A DNA stretch of 64,000 nucleotides from an uncultured Bacteroidales bacterium (GCA_949297125.1 CASFRS010000003.1:26661-90660), one strand, 5' to 3'; positions 9,801 through 18,675 are shown, counted from the first letter of the stretch. Numbers and translations are program-made. Notes: a model not told the origin generated them from the sequence alone.

Positions 9801-10205
9801 ACAGCCTACGCTGGCGGGAATTCGTACGAACTGGGCGTACTGGACGAAGCGACAAAGGTTATAGACGTCTCTTCCATTGAAGGTCTCTCCTCGCTGCGGA
9901 TAGAGTGGAACGACAACAATATCCCCGACATTTACGAGATTAGCGTTTCCGGCACGCCCTATACCGAAGGGAAGGATGTTTCGGGCATAAGCGAGGTAGA
10001 CGGCGATGAAGAGCCTCTGGTATTCTTCTCCGGCAACAGGATGTACATAAAGAACTGCCAGGGCAAGACCGCAACCGTTTACGGCACTAACGGCGTTGAA
10101 CTGTTCAGCGGGAAGGTCGATGAAGATTTCTCTATGGAGACAGCCAACAAGGGGGTATATATAATAGCGGTAGACGGCAGGAGCATAAAGGCCATACGCC
10201 GGTAA
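6897..10205 (+). CDS. Secreted GH84 beta-N-acetylglucosaminidase, T9SS cargo
   Basis: The 1102-residue glycosidase has a signal peptide (about residues 1-20), a GH84-associated N-terminal domain, and a GH84 catalytic barrel (about 165-450) with YRGIVEGYYGTPYS, YGPKGDPYH and the catalytic pair Asp300-Asp301 in GVFIDDIS. GH84 enzymes use substrate-assisted catalysis to remove beta-linked GlcNAc from glycoproteins, mucins or hyaluronan. A galactose-binding-like (F5/8 type C) module is visible around 770-910. The C-terminus (about 1030-1102, with KGVYIIAVDGRSIKAIRR) resembles a type A type IX secretion signal, so the enzyme is probably surface-attached or released. Substrate is inferred from family only. 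A paralogue lies at 39269-42592. Confidence 0.93.
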   Translation: MRKTAAILLMSVLCAFSVKAYDIYPVPQNMVEDGGTVTLASSMNIVLDEGIPEKVRLYAQEIMEEAGIKPLFSSYSRSGSYLYIGINGSGGEADNFAEESGIPRSVFSGAANQYDPYVLQVNTGKKAGAIVIIGDSDGSAFYGLATLRQMLAGGKQLSTVTIEDYAYTQYRGIVEGYYGTPYSVESIISLLDFFKEYKLNTFIYGPKGDPYHAGYWQDDYPVTITEEERKKGLLTQDDMRRISKKAAECNVHFIWAIHPAMDNPIDFSSESAIEPGIDKIMEKFGKMYDLGVRGFGVFIDDISKAPSAAMTAYLPEQVYARLKAKYNTPESAPEDNVSPLFFVPQQYSLDAGSNSLTELKNIDPEIVIAFTGKSVWSNVSNSDCRSFKNIIGRNPLMWWNNPCNDNYDDRIYMHNMTYRYSAQNAPMDALGGVVANPMQEGQASKIFMFGLADYCWNTADFNASTNWEASFGHLFRDDEELADAFRTFCIHSESTIEPGELTSLYTSFRNNYSDNNLPVSTANSITAKMDELNAAFAKVATMKESSNEAYALMYKDISPWLGKLLSMTQIISSSIKWMLSPGGVDNWTDYTTAIQLYDKLHSDPAFKTYVLEGSGTAPWERYVEASPASTGMEPFVDFLMGKYGAYAPEFPSKERNPEIIHNLATLPSGVNLSTADNEFILNGLSNVSLAPGECIGVFMNGIKEIALSPMGAGFPDELRVEYSVNGKNWTKVEPDGSTYIEMAYFRIRNITEGSTCTIGANTLKGTAPQTGLCTPSGVSTNMPQYMQYAISNVLDYNSSSYFWSSRNQQSGDYVTVDLGSESGLYMVELEFQNDDQPAGNCVIEISSDGNGWEEVNSFSQSNIKENKHTCIIYGDKTGRYVRLRIVDVSSNKWLRLVNFKIYNGRAITTAKDNNDIYTDALDDCSLRTHYISDAAGYIDYQFIDNINIEEVSIYNNSVYDEEYGLPTLTAYAGGNSYELGVLDEATKVIDVSSIEGLSSLRIEWNDNNIPDIYEISVSGTPYTEGKDVSGISEVDGDEEPLVFFSGNRMYIKNCQGKTATVYGTNGVELFSGKVDEDFSMETANKGVYIIAVDGRSIKAIRR

Positions 10206-10239
10206 AAAAGCTTCGGCACGCTACTGTACCGACAGAGTG

Positions 10240-10277
10240 GAAGGGGGACGCACCGTTTGAAGGGTGCGCCCCCCTTC
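10240..10277 (+). terminator. Hairpin after GH84
   Basis: AAGGGGGACGCACC pairs with GGTGCGCCCCCCTT with one mismatch. It lies 35 bases after the stop codon. There is no clear T run, so termination is likely but not certain. Confidence 0.6.
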
Positions 10278-10705
10278 GCATAGATAACAGGGAACTGTAC
10301 CGCTGCAGGATGGAGCAGGAGCGAATCGCTTTTCGGCGCACCTTCGCCCTATCGCCTGCCTTTCAGCCGATGTAAAGAGAGGGGTGTCGGAATCTCCGCA
10401 CCTTTTCTTCTGCCCCCGCGTAGCAGATGCGATAACCCGCAGTTATATCCGCCTTCTGCCGAAGGTGCGACCCCGGCCGGATACATCGCCCCCCCCGCTG
10501 AAAAAGCAGCGTACAGAAGGCTGCGGAAGGAGGCAGCATCGGCACGGACGGGAGAAGGGCGTTCCGGTCCGACAACAAAGGGGCTAAAGGGGAGCATAAC
10601 AGCATACGGCGTATGCCCGCACCCCTTCCCTCCCCGATTAACGGCAGCCCCACCCATAGCACCCCTCCGCGCACCGCATACCGCACAGGACGACCCGGTA
10701 CGGGC
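10278..10705. other. Long intergenic stretch, no gene recognised
   Basis: The space between GH84 and secDF is GC-rich and contains open frames on both strands, none with a recognisable domain, promoter or start signal. A run of eight C lies near 10490. I see no known structured RNA (no RNase P, tmRNA or 6S landmarks). Confidence 0.4.
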
Positions 10706-10745
10706 ATAAAAAGCACGACCTCGGGACAGACGTCCCAAGGTCGCA
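10706..10745 (-). terminator. Terminator of secDF
   Basis: On the minus strand CGACCTTGGGAC, loop GTCT, GTCCCGAGGTCG, then TGCTTTTTAT. This is a 12-bp stem with one mismatch and a T run, placed about 50 bases beyond the secDF stop. Confidence 0.88.
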
Positions 10746-10796
10746 CAATGCTATCATTTATACGGCTTTATACCGTTTGTAACAACAACTGTTTTG

Positions 10797-13700
10797 TTAT
10801 TTGGTTTTGGCTGCTGCAGCCGCCATTGCTTTTTTCTGTTCGCGGCTCAACATTTCGTAAGCTGTCGGTACGGCAACGTAGAGGGTAGAGAATGTACCCA
10901 CTATGACACCGAGCAACATTGCGAATGTAAAGCTGCGTATCGTATCGCCACCGAGCACGAATATGCATATCAGTACTATGAGGGTGCTGAACGAAGTATT
11001 TATCGTACGCGAAAGGGTGCTGTTGAGTGCATCGTTTATTACCGTAAACTTGTCGCGTTTGGGATACATCCCGGATATTTCCCTTACACGGTCGAACACT
11101 ACTACCTTATCGTTTACGGAGTAACCTATCACGGTAAGGATTGCCGCTATGAACGACTGGTCTATCTCCATGGAGAACGGAAGCAGACCGCTGAACAGCG
11201 AGTAGAACGCCATTATGAATACGGTATCGAACGTAAGGGCGACCAGCGTACCTGCACTGAAGGCAAGGTCGCGGAAGCGCAACAGTATGTAGAGGGCTAT
11301 TGCCAGCAGGGAGAGGATTACGGCCCAGATTGCGCCGCGGGTTATGTCTTCCGCTATGCTCGGCCCTACTTTCTGTACGCTCTGGATATTCTCGGCAGAG
11401 AACTGTTCGAGTGTCTTGCCGTCGAGCTTGCTCTGCAGTCCGGTATAGAGTTTCTCAATTATTTCGTTGTCTATCGACTCGTCCGTCTCCGATATCCGGT
11501 AGTTGGTGGATACGCGGACCTGGTTGTCCCCGCCTATGGTGATTACCGAGACTGCCGATTCGGGGAACTGCGGACGCAGCATGCCACCGAGTTCCTGCGT
11601 GTTAACCTTCTCTTCAAAGCGGATTACATAGTTGCGGCCGCCGGAGAAGTCTATGCCCTGCTCCAGCCCGCGGGTTACGAGCGAGCCTGCGCCGACAAGC
11701 ACTACAAGACCGCATATCAGATATGCCACCTTTCTGCCCCCGAGGAAATTGATTGTGGGGTTGAGCAGGAAGTTGCGGGTAATGCGGGTTGTAAACGTAA
11801 GGTGCGAGAACCAGTTCTTTTCAAGCCCTCTTTCGTAGAACATACGGGTAAGGAACACCGCCGTGAAGAACGACATTATTATACCGATTATAAGCGTTGT
11901 GGCGAACCCTTTTATAGGACCTGTCCCGAAGACGAAGAGGATTATACCTGTTATGACCGACGTTATGTTCGAGTCAAATATGGCAGAGAATGCATTCTTG
12001 TAACCGTCGGTAATGGAAGCCTGAAGGTTCTTCCCTGCCCGCAGCTCCTCTTTTGCACGCTCGTATATAAGCACGTTGGCATCGACCGCTATACCCAGCG
12101 ACAGCACCAGACCGGCAATACCCGACAGCGTAAGCACCGCCTGGAACGATGCAAGTACACCCATCGTAAAGAAGAGGTTGAGGATAAGGGCAACGTTGGC
12201 AACCAGTCCGGGAACTACCCCGTACATGGCTATCATGTAGGCCATAAGGAGTACTATTGCGAAGATAAACGACATTATACCGCTCTCTATGGCTTCTTTT
12301 CCGAGAGACGGGCCGATGACGTCTTCCTGTACTATCTTTACCGAAGCGGCCATCTTACCGGACTTCAACACGTTGGAAAGGTCCTTGGCTTCTTCGGGGG
12401 TGAAGTTTCCGGATATTTGCGAGCTTCCGCCGGTTATCTCGGTATTCACAACCGGGAAGGAGTATACCTGGTCGTCGAGCACTATCGCCACGCAACGCCC
12501 TATGTTCTCGCGCGTAAGCTGAGCCCATATCTTCGCTCCTTCGCTGTTCATCTTCATGCTTACGACAGCCTGGTTGGTCAGCTGGTCGAAATCGTCCGTA
12601 GCGTCGGTTATCACGTCGCCTTCAAGCGGGGGACGTCCGCCGTTGGTAGCTTTCAGTGCAACCAGCTGGAAGAACTTCTCCTTCTCGTCCACAGCCTTTA
12701 CGCTCCAGCGGAATACTGCATTTGCCGGAAGCATCTCGCGGACCTTGGGCATTGCAAGTATTCTGTTCACTTCGGCCGTATCGGCAACATTGGCGATACC
12801 CACTGCCGGGCCACTGCCAACTGCACCGTTCTGTGCTATGTTGGGCATGAGGCGGGAGAAGAAAGGATTGGCCTTTCTCTGCTGTTCGGCCTGCAATGCA
12901 TCGGAAGCAGTTCCTGCCGCAGACGAGCCGGCTATGCTGTCCTGAAGGGCCTTGAGGGCGTCGGTACCGTCAGCCGGCTGTTCAGCTGCAGCCTTCCCTT
13001 CAACGGCCGGCGTCTCTTTTTCAGTTTCTGCATCGGCCTGCGCCTCGGCCTGCGCCAGCATGTCGTTCACTGCCGACAACTGGGGGAATATCTCGTTCAG
13101 GTTGTAAGTTTCCCAGAATTCGAGGTTTGCGCTTCCCTGCAGGAGCTTGCGCACGCGCTCGGGTTCTTTTACACCCGGAAGCTCTACAAGTATGCGCCCG
13201 GTCTTTTCAAGACGCTGGAGGTTGGGGGCAACCACACCGAAACGGTCTATACGGGTGCGCAACACATTGAACGTATTGTCTACGGCCCCGGATATTTCGG
13301 TATTCAACACAGCAACCACTTCGGAATTTGTAGCCGTGGGAGGGATTTTGTCTTTCAGCTTGTAAGTGCTGAAAATGGATGCCAGTTGGATGTTGGGGTC
13401 TATCTTCTCGTACTCGTTTACGAACGTGGTGAGAAAATCCTTGTTGTCTGCCTGGTTGGCCGAAGCATTGGCCAATGCCTGGTTGAAATCGGGATCGGGG
13501 TTATTGTCGGAAAGCGAACGGAGAACGTCTTCCACCGAAATCTGGAGCGTTACGTTCATACCGCCTTTCAGGTCGAGGCCGAGCCCCACTTCCATTTCGC
13601 GGCACTGCTTGAACGTATACCACAAATACACTTTCTCGCTCGAAATGGAATCCATGTACTGCTTGTATTTCATAGCATCGCCTGCGGCAAACTCCTCGGC

Positions 13701-13802
13701 TTTCTTGCTGTAACGGGTGGTGATTATCGAGAACGACAGGTAAAAAATACATACCAGCGTCAATAACACCGCAAAAACTCTAATAAAACCTTTGTTCTGC
13801 AT
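10797..13802 (-). CDS. secDF: Protein translocase subunit SecDF (fusion)
   Basis: The 1001-residue fused SecD-SecF uses the proton gradient to help pull exported proteins through SecYEG. The N-terminal membrane helix (about 8-28) is followed by a SecD periplasmic region with GLDLKGGMNVTLQI and RTRIDRFGV. The SecD membrane core (about 510-680) carries AIVLLMAYMIAMYGVVPG and GIAVDANVLIYERAKEE. The SecF half starts near 720 (GIDFSGGRNYVI) and includes VIGYSVNDKVVVFDRVRE. A poly-Ala/Gln/Glu-rich linker near residues 255-320 looks disordered. The single-chain fusion is normal for Bacteroidetes. It has its own promoter and terminator. Confidence 0.97.
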   Translation of the reverse strand: MQNKGFIRVFAVLLTLVCIFYLSFSIITTRYSKKAEEFAAGDAMKYKQYMDSISSEKVYLWYTFKQCREMEVGLGLDLKGGMNVTLQISVEDVLRSLSDNNPDPDFNQALANASANQADNKDFLTTFVNEYEKIDPNIQLASIFSTYKLKDKIPPTATNSEVVAVLNTEISGAVDNTFNVLRTRIDRFGVVAPNLQRLEKTGRILVELPGVKEPERVRKLLQGSANLEFWETYNLNEIFPQLSAVNDMLAQAEAQADAETEKETPAVEGKAAAEQPADGTDALKALQDSIAGSSAAGTASDALQAEQQRKANPFFSRLMPNIAQNGAVGSGPAVGIANVADTAEVNRILAMPKVREMLPANAVFRWSVKAVDEKEKFFQLVALKATNGGRPPLEGDVITDATDDFDQLTNQAVVSMKMNSEGAKIWAQLTRENIGRCVAIVLDDQVYSFPVVNTEITGGSSQISGNFTPEEAKDLSNVLKSGKMAASVKIVQEDVIGPSLGKEAIESGIMSFIFAIVLLMAYMIAMYGVVPGLVANVALILNLFFTMGVLASFQAVLTLSGIAGLVLSLGIAVDANVLIYERAKEELRAGKNLQASITDGYKNAFSAIFDSNITSVITGIILFVFGTGPIKGFATTLIIGIIMSFFTAVFLTRMFYERGLEKNWFSHLTFTTRITRNFLLNPTINFLGGRKVAYLICGLVVLVGAGSLVTRGLEQGIDFSGGRNYVIRFEEKVNTQELGGMLRPQFPESAVSVITIGGDNQVRVSTNYRISETDESIDNEIIEKLYTGLQSKLDGKTLEQFSAENIQSVQKVGPSIAEDITRGAIWAVILSLLAIALYILLRFRDLAFSAGTLVALTFDTVFIMAFYSLFSGLLPFSMEIDQSFIAAILTVIGYSVNDKVVVFDRVREISGMYPKRDKFTVINDALNSTLSRTINTSFSTLIVLICIFVLGGDTIRSFTFAMLLGVIVGTFSTLYVAVPTAYEMLSREQKKAMAAAAAKTK

Positions 13803-13890
13803 TTTTTATATCATGTTTTAGTTTCCTATCCGATAATTGTTTACAAAGGGGCAAAACCGGTGCTGGCATACCCTTTTTCCCAATATCGCG

Positions 13891-13921
13891 CAAAGATAGT
13901 TTTTTTTTCATTTATCGCAAT
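13891..13921 (-). promoter_or_regulatory. Promoter of secDF
   Basis: On the minus strand ATTG (13918-13921), 19 bases, TATCTTTG (13891-13898). The spacer is dominated by nine consecutive A. The leader to the ATG would be about 80 bases. Confidence 0.75.
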
Positions 13922-13991
13922 AGGATAACGCTATAATAATGACTTTAATGGGTTGAAGCCTTTCCGCCCCGGCGGTTGCCGCTGGATGGCA

Positions 13992-14233
13992 CGGCGAAGA
14001 CAGGCTGCACTCGGCATAATCAAACCCGAAGGGTTTGCTTCTGCGCTCGTTTGCATTACTTTGCCGTTAAAAGCTCGGCGAAGATAAGCTGCACCCGGCA
14101 TAATCAAACCCAAAGGGTTTGCTTCTGCACTCGTTTGCATTACTTTGCCGTTAAAAGCTCGGCGAAGATAAGCTGCACTCGGCATAATCAAACCCAAAGG
14201 GTTTGCTTCTGCGCTCGTTTGCATTATCTTTGC
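13992..14233 (+). repeat. Three tandem 84-bp promoter-bearing repeats upstream of panB
   Basis: Units start at 13992, 14076 and 14160 with an exact 84-base period; the third ends with its promoter. Each carries GGCGAAGA(T/C)A(A/G)GCTGCAC, CGGCATAATC, the palindrome CAAACCC-GGGTTTG, CTTCTGC(G/A)CTCGTTTGCAT and a -7 region. In the first two units the -7 has lost a base (TTACTTTG); only the third has TATCTTTG. The remainder of 13803-13991 shows no gene apart from the secDF promoter. Confidence 0.9.
14202..14232 (+). promoter_or_regulatory. Promoter of panB inside repeat unit 3
   Basis: TTTG (14202-14205), 19 bases, TATCTTTG (14225-14232): a perfect consensus. The palindrome CAAACCC-GGGTTTG overlaps the -33 element and could be an operator or simply part of the repeat. 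The leader to the ATG at 14260 would be about 20 bases. Confidence 0.82.
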
Positions 14234-14259
14234 AGGCGGAAATCATAATTGTAGAAAAA

Positions 14260-15078
14260 ATGTCAACTTACACACCCGACAACAGAAAAGTTACCACCCG
14301 CAGGCTTATAGAGATGAAAACCCGGGGGGAAAAGATATCCATGCTTACGGCATACGACTACTCCATGGCCCGGCTTATCGATGAAGCGGGCATGGACGTT
14401 ATTCTTGTCGGCGACTCGGCATCGAACGTCATGGCCGGGAACATAACCACGCTCCCCATGACGCTCGAACAGATGATATACCACGGGCAGTCGGTAGTCA
14501 GGGGCGTCAAACGCGCCCTCGTGGTGGTAGACATGCCTTTCGGCAGTTATCAGGGCAACCCCATTGAGGCTCTCAACTCGGCCATACGGATAATGAAGGA
14601 GACGGGCGCCGACTGCGTAAAACTGGAAGGGGGCGAAGAGATAGCCGAATCCATTACCAAGATTCTCAGCGCGGGGATACCCGTCATGGGACATCTCGGC
14701 CTTACGCCCCAGTCGATAAACAAGTTCGGCACATATGCCGTTCGCGCACAGGAAGAGGCCGAAGCCCAGAAACTTATCAAGGATGCGCACCTTCTGGAGA
14801 GCCTCGGGTGTTTTGCCGTCGTTCTCGAGAAGATTCCCGCAAAACTCGCAGCAAGCATCACACAGGAAATTTCCATTCCGGTAATAGGAATCGGGGCCGG
14901 AGGGGGGACCGACGGGCAGGTGCTTGTAATGCACGACATGCTGGGAATCAACAAAGGGTTCTCCCCCCGTTTCCTGAGACGGTACGCCAACGTGGGCGAT
15001 ATTATTACCGATGCGGTAAAACAGTATATCGAGGACGTGAAGAGCCGCGACTTCCCCAACGAAAAGGAGCAGTACTGA
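14260..15078 (+). CDS. panB: 3-methyl-2-oxobutanoate hydroxymethyltransferase
   Basis: The 272-residue enzyme transfers a hydroxymethyl group from methylenetetrahydrofolate to alpha-ketoisovalerate, giving ketopantoate for pantothenate and CoA. Motifs: [28 protein letters not shown] (metal-binding Asp), [21 protein letters not shown], the catalytic Glu at about 190 in LEKIPAKLA, and [19 protein letters not shown]. The start at 14260 agrees with the repeat-borne promoter; an upstream in-frame extension would lie inside the promoter. A DUF418 gene follows after 3 bases. Confidence 0.97.
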   Translation: MSTYTPDNRKVTTRRLIEMKTRGEKISMLTAYDYSMARLIDEAGMDVILVGDSASNVMAGNITTLPMTLEQMIYHGQSVVRGVKRALVVVDMPFGSYQGNPIEALNSAIRIMKETGADCVKLEGGEEIAESITKILSAGIPVMGHLGLTPQSINKFGTYAVRAQEEAEAQKLIKDAHLLESLGCFAVVLEKIPAKLAASITQEISIPVIGIGAGGGTDGQVLVMHDMLGINKGFSPRFLRRYANVGDIITDAVKQYIEDVKSRDFPNEKEQY

Positions 15079-15081
15079 TAT

Positions 15082-16272
15082 ATGGACGAAGTGGCAAATG
15101 CAGGCTTAAGGAGCGAACGCCTCGGGGTTGTGGATGCCTTGAGGGGATTCGCTCTTCTTGCGATTGTACTTTTGCATAATCTGGAACATTACAATATTTA
15201 TTTCAACCCCGAATCGCTGCCGGAATGGATGCAACGGGCCGATACCGCGGTTTGGGACACGGTGTTTTTCCTGTTTGCGGGAAAGGCTTATGCCACTTTC
15301 TCCCTGCTGTTCGGGTTCAGTTTTTATATCCAGATGCGGAACGCCGGACGCAGGGGGTACGATTTCAGGTTGCGGTTTGCATGGCGCATGTTGCTGCTCT
15401 CGCTCTTCGCCTTGTTGCACTCGCTGTTTTACAACGGGGATATTCTGTTGCTGTACGCCGTGGCGGGGCTGGTGTTGATTGCCGTCTGCCGGGTCAGGGA
15501 GAAATGGGTGCTGCTGATTGCCGCGGTTTGCCTTTTGCAGCCGCTCGAAATTTTGAGGGGCGTGCTTTCGTTATGTTCCCCGGAGACGGTTTTCCCGAGC
15601 GGTTTTTTCATCCCGTATGCCGAACGCGCTTATGAGGCAGGGGTGAACGGCAGCTTGCCGGAGGTGCTTCGCTCGAATATCACCGACGGTATCCTTTACA
15701 GCAACTTGTGGCAAATAGAGGCGGGGCGTCTGTTCCAGACTCCCGCGCTGTTCATGCTGGGGATGCTGCTCGGTCGGCGCGGTTTTTTCGTAAAGAGCGA
15801 CGAATCCGCCCGTTTTTGGAAAAAGGCTGCTGTCGGGGCTGCCGCAGTTTTCATTCCGCTCCATATCTTGCGTATCCGCACGGAGGGGATGACGGAGGAC
15901 GGCTTTTCCCTGTTCCTCTTCAACGAGGCTTATTCGCTGTCTAATTTTGCCTTTATGGCCCTGCTTGTATCGCTGTTTACATTGGCTTGGTTCGCCGGCG
16001 ACGGCTACCGCTGGCAACGCTTTATTATCCCGTACGGGAGGATGAGCCTCACGAATTATATAATGCAGTCGGCTATCGGGGTATCGATATATTATTCTTT
16101 CGGCGGCGGGCTTTATAAATATACCGGCGGTACTTATACGGTATTGATAGGGTGCGCGGTATTTTTGCTTCAACTCGCTTTCAGCCGGTACTGGCTGGGC
16201 CGCCACAGGCAGGGCCCGCTGGAATATTTGTGGAAAAGGGGCACCTGGGCCGGAGCGAAAAGGCGCGATTAG
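15082..16272 (+). CDS. DUF418 family membrane protein
   Basis: The 396-residue protein has many hydrophobic segments. It begins with VVDALRGFALLAIVLLHNLE and contains FLFAGKAYATFSLLFGFSFY and, near the end, PYGRMSLTNYIMQSAIGVSI, the marks of the DUF418 (YeiB-like) family, which is related to membrane acyltransferases. No function is established. It starts 3 bases after panB, so co-transcription is likely, but no link to pantothenate is known. Its codon use looks richer in T than panB's. Confidence 0.88.
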   Translation: MDEVANAGLRSERLGVVDALRGFALLAIVLLHNLEHYNIYFNPESLPEWMQRADTAVWDTVFFLFAGKAYATFSLLFGFSFYIQMRNAGRRGYDFRLRFAWRMLLLSLFALLHSLFYNGDILLLYAVAGLVLIAVCRVREKWVLLIAAVCLLQPLEILRGVLSLCSPETVFPSGFFIPYAERAYEAGVNGSLPEVLRSNITDGILYSNLWQIEAGRLFQTPALFMLGMLLGRRGFFVKSDESARFWKKAAVGAAAVFIPLHILRIRTEGMTEDGFSLFLFNEAYSLSNFAFMALLVSLFTLAWFAGDGYRWQRFIIPYGRMSLTNYIMQSAIGVSIYYSFGGGLYKYTGGTYTVLIGCAVFLLQLAFSRYWLGRHRQGPLEYLWKRGTWAGAKRRD

Positions 16273-16350
16273 ATTCTTCCGGACGCCCCCCTGTTTATTC
16301 CTGCTGCCGCTACTGTTCAGGCGCGTGCATTTTTTTCGGTTTTTCATAAT

Positions 16351-16391
16351 AAAAGGCCTCCGCATGAGAGAATCTTGCGGAGGCCCTTTGT
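16351..16391. terminator. Bidirectional terminator
   Basis: GGCCTCCGCA pairs with TGCGGAGGCC around an 11-base loop, with AATAAAA before and CTTTGTT after. It separates the DUF418 gene from the convergent C25-like gene. Confidence 0.85.
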
Positions 16392-16451
16392 TACCGTATA
16401 ACCAGGCCGTCAGGGGGGGGTATCCGCCGCCCGCGCCTTTATCGGGAGGTG

Positions 16452-18647
16452 CTATTTGCCGCTTCCGGACACGAGACGGCCTATGCTCTTCGTTGCCTCC
16501 TCGTGTATCCTGCCGCTGAAACGGGCGTTGCCGGCTACCTTACGCAAGGCATCGGCTATCTCCTGCGCCCTGTACGAATAGTTGAACCAGCCGAATGCCT
16601 CTACCAGCATATACTGCAATTCTTCATCGTCGGTAGTGTTGAGGAATTTCAACAGTTCGGGAACGGCCGTGTGCTGCGGGTTGTTGCGCAGCCGCTTTAT
16701 CATGAGCTTGACTTCGCGCCTGTCGGCATCGGGGTCATCGAGCAGGGCAAGCCCTTCGATATATTTCTTGTCGGAATAGCGCATCAGCTCCTCTGCGAAA
16801 TCGGTATCGTCATCCTCGCACGCTATCTTGTTGCCGCACAAGTCGTTTGAAAGGTAATATTCAAGCAGTTCGTCGTACGGATAGAGCGCAAGGGCATTCC
16901 GCAGCTGGAACTCTACCCTTTTTCCCACGCCTTCGCGCAGGGAAGCCCTTATAAGGGCGGGGATAATCTCAGGCGAACCGCATTTCCCCGCAAATATGGC
17001 CGAGAAGCGGCGGACAAGTTCATATTCGTCATTGAGCCCGAGCGATATGCATTTCACAAAACTCTCCCCTTTTACCTCGGAAAGCATCATAAGCGCTGCC
17101 ATGCGCACGCTTCCGGCCGGCGACGCAGAGAATACCTCCAACAGTTCTTCGCCCGTTATCGCGTTCCTGAGTGTAAGCTGCCGCAGGGCCATTGCCTGTA
17201 CTGCGGGGTAAGGCGAAGAGAGTTGCTTGCGCCAGAATTTTGCATCCTTGCAAAGGGCATCGTTAATGTCGAACGGCAGAGAGACGGCCGGGACGAACGA
17301 GAAGGTGGGGTCGCCGATTATATGCGATTCCAGATACGGATTGTACTTGACGAAGTTTCCTACCCGCATTCCGTACCCCAGCAAACCTATATTTGCATCG
17401 CACCATTTGTCCTGGAGGGAGTTCACGCTGTTCGCTATCGTTACCACGCAGTCGCCGTCCTCGAAGATATACCCTCCGGCCATATACGCTTCGTAGTTGT
17501 ACGCGCCGTTGAAGCAGGCATCGAGCATTACCACGCGGGCATCAGGCTTGAAACGCCCGAGGTCGTATATGTGCAGGTCGATACGGTCATTGAAGATAGA
17601 ATCGGCAGCTATCGACTCGGGGGTAAAAATATCGTCGAACCAGTCGAGCGGCACGTCATACTCGCGTGCATAACGGGCCATTACCTGCTCCTTGTCCCCG
17701 CCACGCTCTACTGCCGTCCGTATCTTGGAACGGAAAAACATCTTGGCGGCCTCGAGGTTCTCGTTTACGCTGCGCGGGTCGGGCGTACGGTTTATATATT
17801 CGGCCTCGACACCCCCGTGATGGTGCAATATGGCCAACGACAAATCGGGCCTCTGCAACTGCGACATAAGGGGATACTTGGCGAATCTGGCCATTTTGTG
17901 GTCGAGATACGTTATTGCCGAACTCTGGCGGCGCATCCACGGGAAATACTCGTAGTATGCTGTTTTTTCGTCCACGCGCGAAATCAGCGACTCGGAGTTG
18001 TACCCCTGCCCCGAAAAGTAAAGCATGCGGTTCAGCGTATCGCCCTGCTGCTTTATGCGCACCACCTTCGTCAGGTATGCGCGCAGCCTTTCATACTCGC
18101 TCTTGCCGTTGTATGCAAAACTCTTTATGCGCCCTGAATAGAGCACAGGACAGGAAACCTGCGGCGATTCGGGCGACAGGGAGTAGTAGAACAGGTTGGG
18201 TTTCTTCGCGTCGCGCTTTATAAAGTCGAACCGCAGGTTCAAATCGTCATAGAACCTGTCGGACGGGCATGCCGTACGCTCGAAGTTTTTCAAGTTCTGG
18301 TCTATCTTGAATGCCGACGTAAGGTGCTGCGCATCCCTGATCATTGCAACGGGGATGTCGCCTATAAAGACCATCCCTTCTATCGGGTTGCTTTTGAGGG
18401 AGGCAAGACGCCTTATCTCGGTCCGTATCGAATCGGGATTTTTCCAGCGGTCTATTACGACATAGGGCTCCAGTCCCTGCTTCTTCACCGAAGCGGCGTA
18501 TGCTTCCACTTCCGCTGCGGCCTCCTTGTAGCTTATGCTGTCTATAAATATGGCGAATCCCCTTCCTGCTGCCGCTGTCGCCGTCGAGGCGATTGCAAGG
18601 GCGGCCGACAGAATGAGGACGAAACGCCTGATATCGTGTTTTAACAT
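16452..18647 (-). CDS. Exported C25 (gingipain)-like protein with C-terminal HEAT-like region
   Basis: The 731-residue protein has a signal peptide (about residues 1-26). Residues 30-450 resemble clan CD cysteine peptidases of family C25: LAILHHHGG with His277 before Gly, VVMLDACFNG with Cys378, and HIIGDPTFSF at about 442, the conserved GDP loop that closes the C25 fold. The putative His and Cys are about 100 residues apart, with an inserted helical segment between them. Residues 470-731 are helical with repeated hydrophobic pairs (AVQAMALRQLTL, SVRMAALMML), compatible with HEAT repeats. It is the last gene, 28 bases after DUF6850, of a TonB-receptor operon. Proteolytic activity is inferred, not shown; it could be a non-catalytic relative. 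Confidence 0.72.
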   Translation of the reverse strand: MLKHDIRRFVLILSAALAIASTATAAAGRGFAIFIDSISYKEAAAEVEAYAASVKKQGLEPYVVIDRWKNPDSIRTEIRRLASLKSNPIEGMVFIGDIPVAMIRDAQHLTSAFKIDQNLKNFERTACPSDRFYDDLNLRFDFIKRDAKKPNLFYYSLSPESPQVSCPVLYSGRIKSFAYNGKSEYERLRAYLTKVVRIKQQGDTLNRMLYFSGQGYNSESLISRVDEKTAYYEYFPWMRRQSSAITYLDHKMARFAKYPLMSQLQRPDLSLAILHHHGGVEAEYINRTPDPRSVNENLEAAKMFFRSKIRTAVERGGDKEQVMARYAREYDVPLDWFDDIFTPESIAADSIFNDRIDLHIYDLGRFKPDARVVMLDACFNGAYNYEAYMAGGYIFEDGDCVVTIANSVNSLQDKWCDANIGLLGYGMRVGNFVKYNPYLESHIIGDPTFSFVPAVSLPFDINDALCKDAKFWRKQLSSPYPAVQAMALRQLTLRNAITGEELLEVFSASPAGSVRMAALMMLSEVKGESFVKCISLGLNDEYELVRRFSAIFAGKCGSPEIIPALIRASLREGVGKRVEFQLRNALALYPYDELLEYYLSNDLCGNKIACEDDDTDFAEELMRYSDKKYIEGLALLDDPDADRREVKLMIKRLRNNPQHTAVPELLKFLNTTDDEELQYMLVEAFGWFNYSYRAQEIADALRKVAGNARFSGRIHEEATKSIGRLVSGSGK

Positions 18648-18675
18648 TTCTGTAGCTGAATTGTTTTATTGTTTG

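Noticed and set aside
10349..10738. An open frame of about 129 codons between GH84 and secDF
   Set aside because: It spans the secDF terminator, has Arg/Gly/Ala-biased content and no promoter or family.
10794..13766. A 990-codon open frame on the plus strand opposite secDF
   Set aside because: It is antisense to a certain secDF gene in codon-aligned register, lacks a family and has an implausible residue mix (many Tyr, Cys, His). It is a by-product of codon bias.
13931..14224. A small protein with three internal repeats upstream of panB
   Set aside because: Its repeats simply translate the 84-bp promoter-bearing DNA units; the conserved parts are promoter elements.
13992..14233. The 84-bp tandem repeats as a CRISPR array
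   Set aside because: The units are contiguous, with no variable spacers, and they contain promoter elements.
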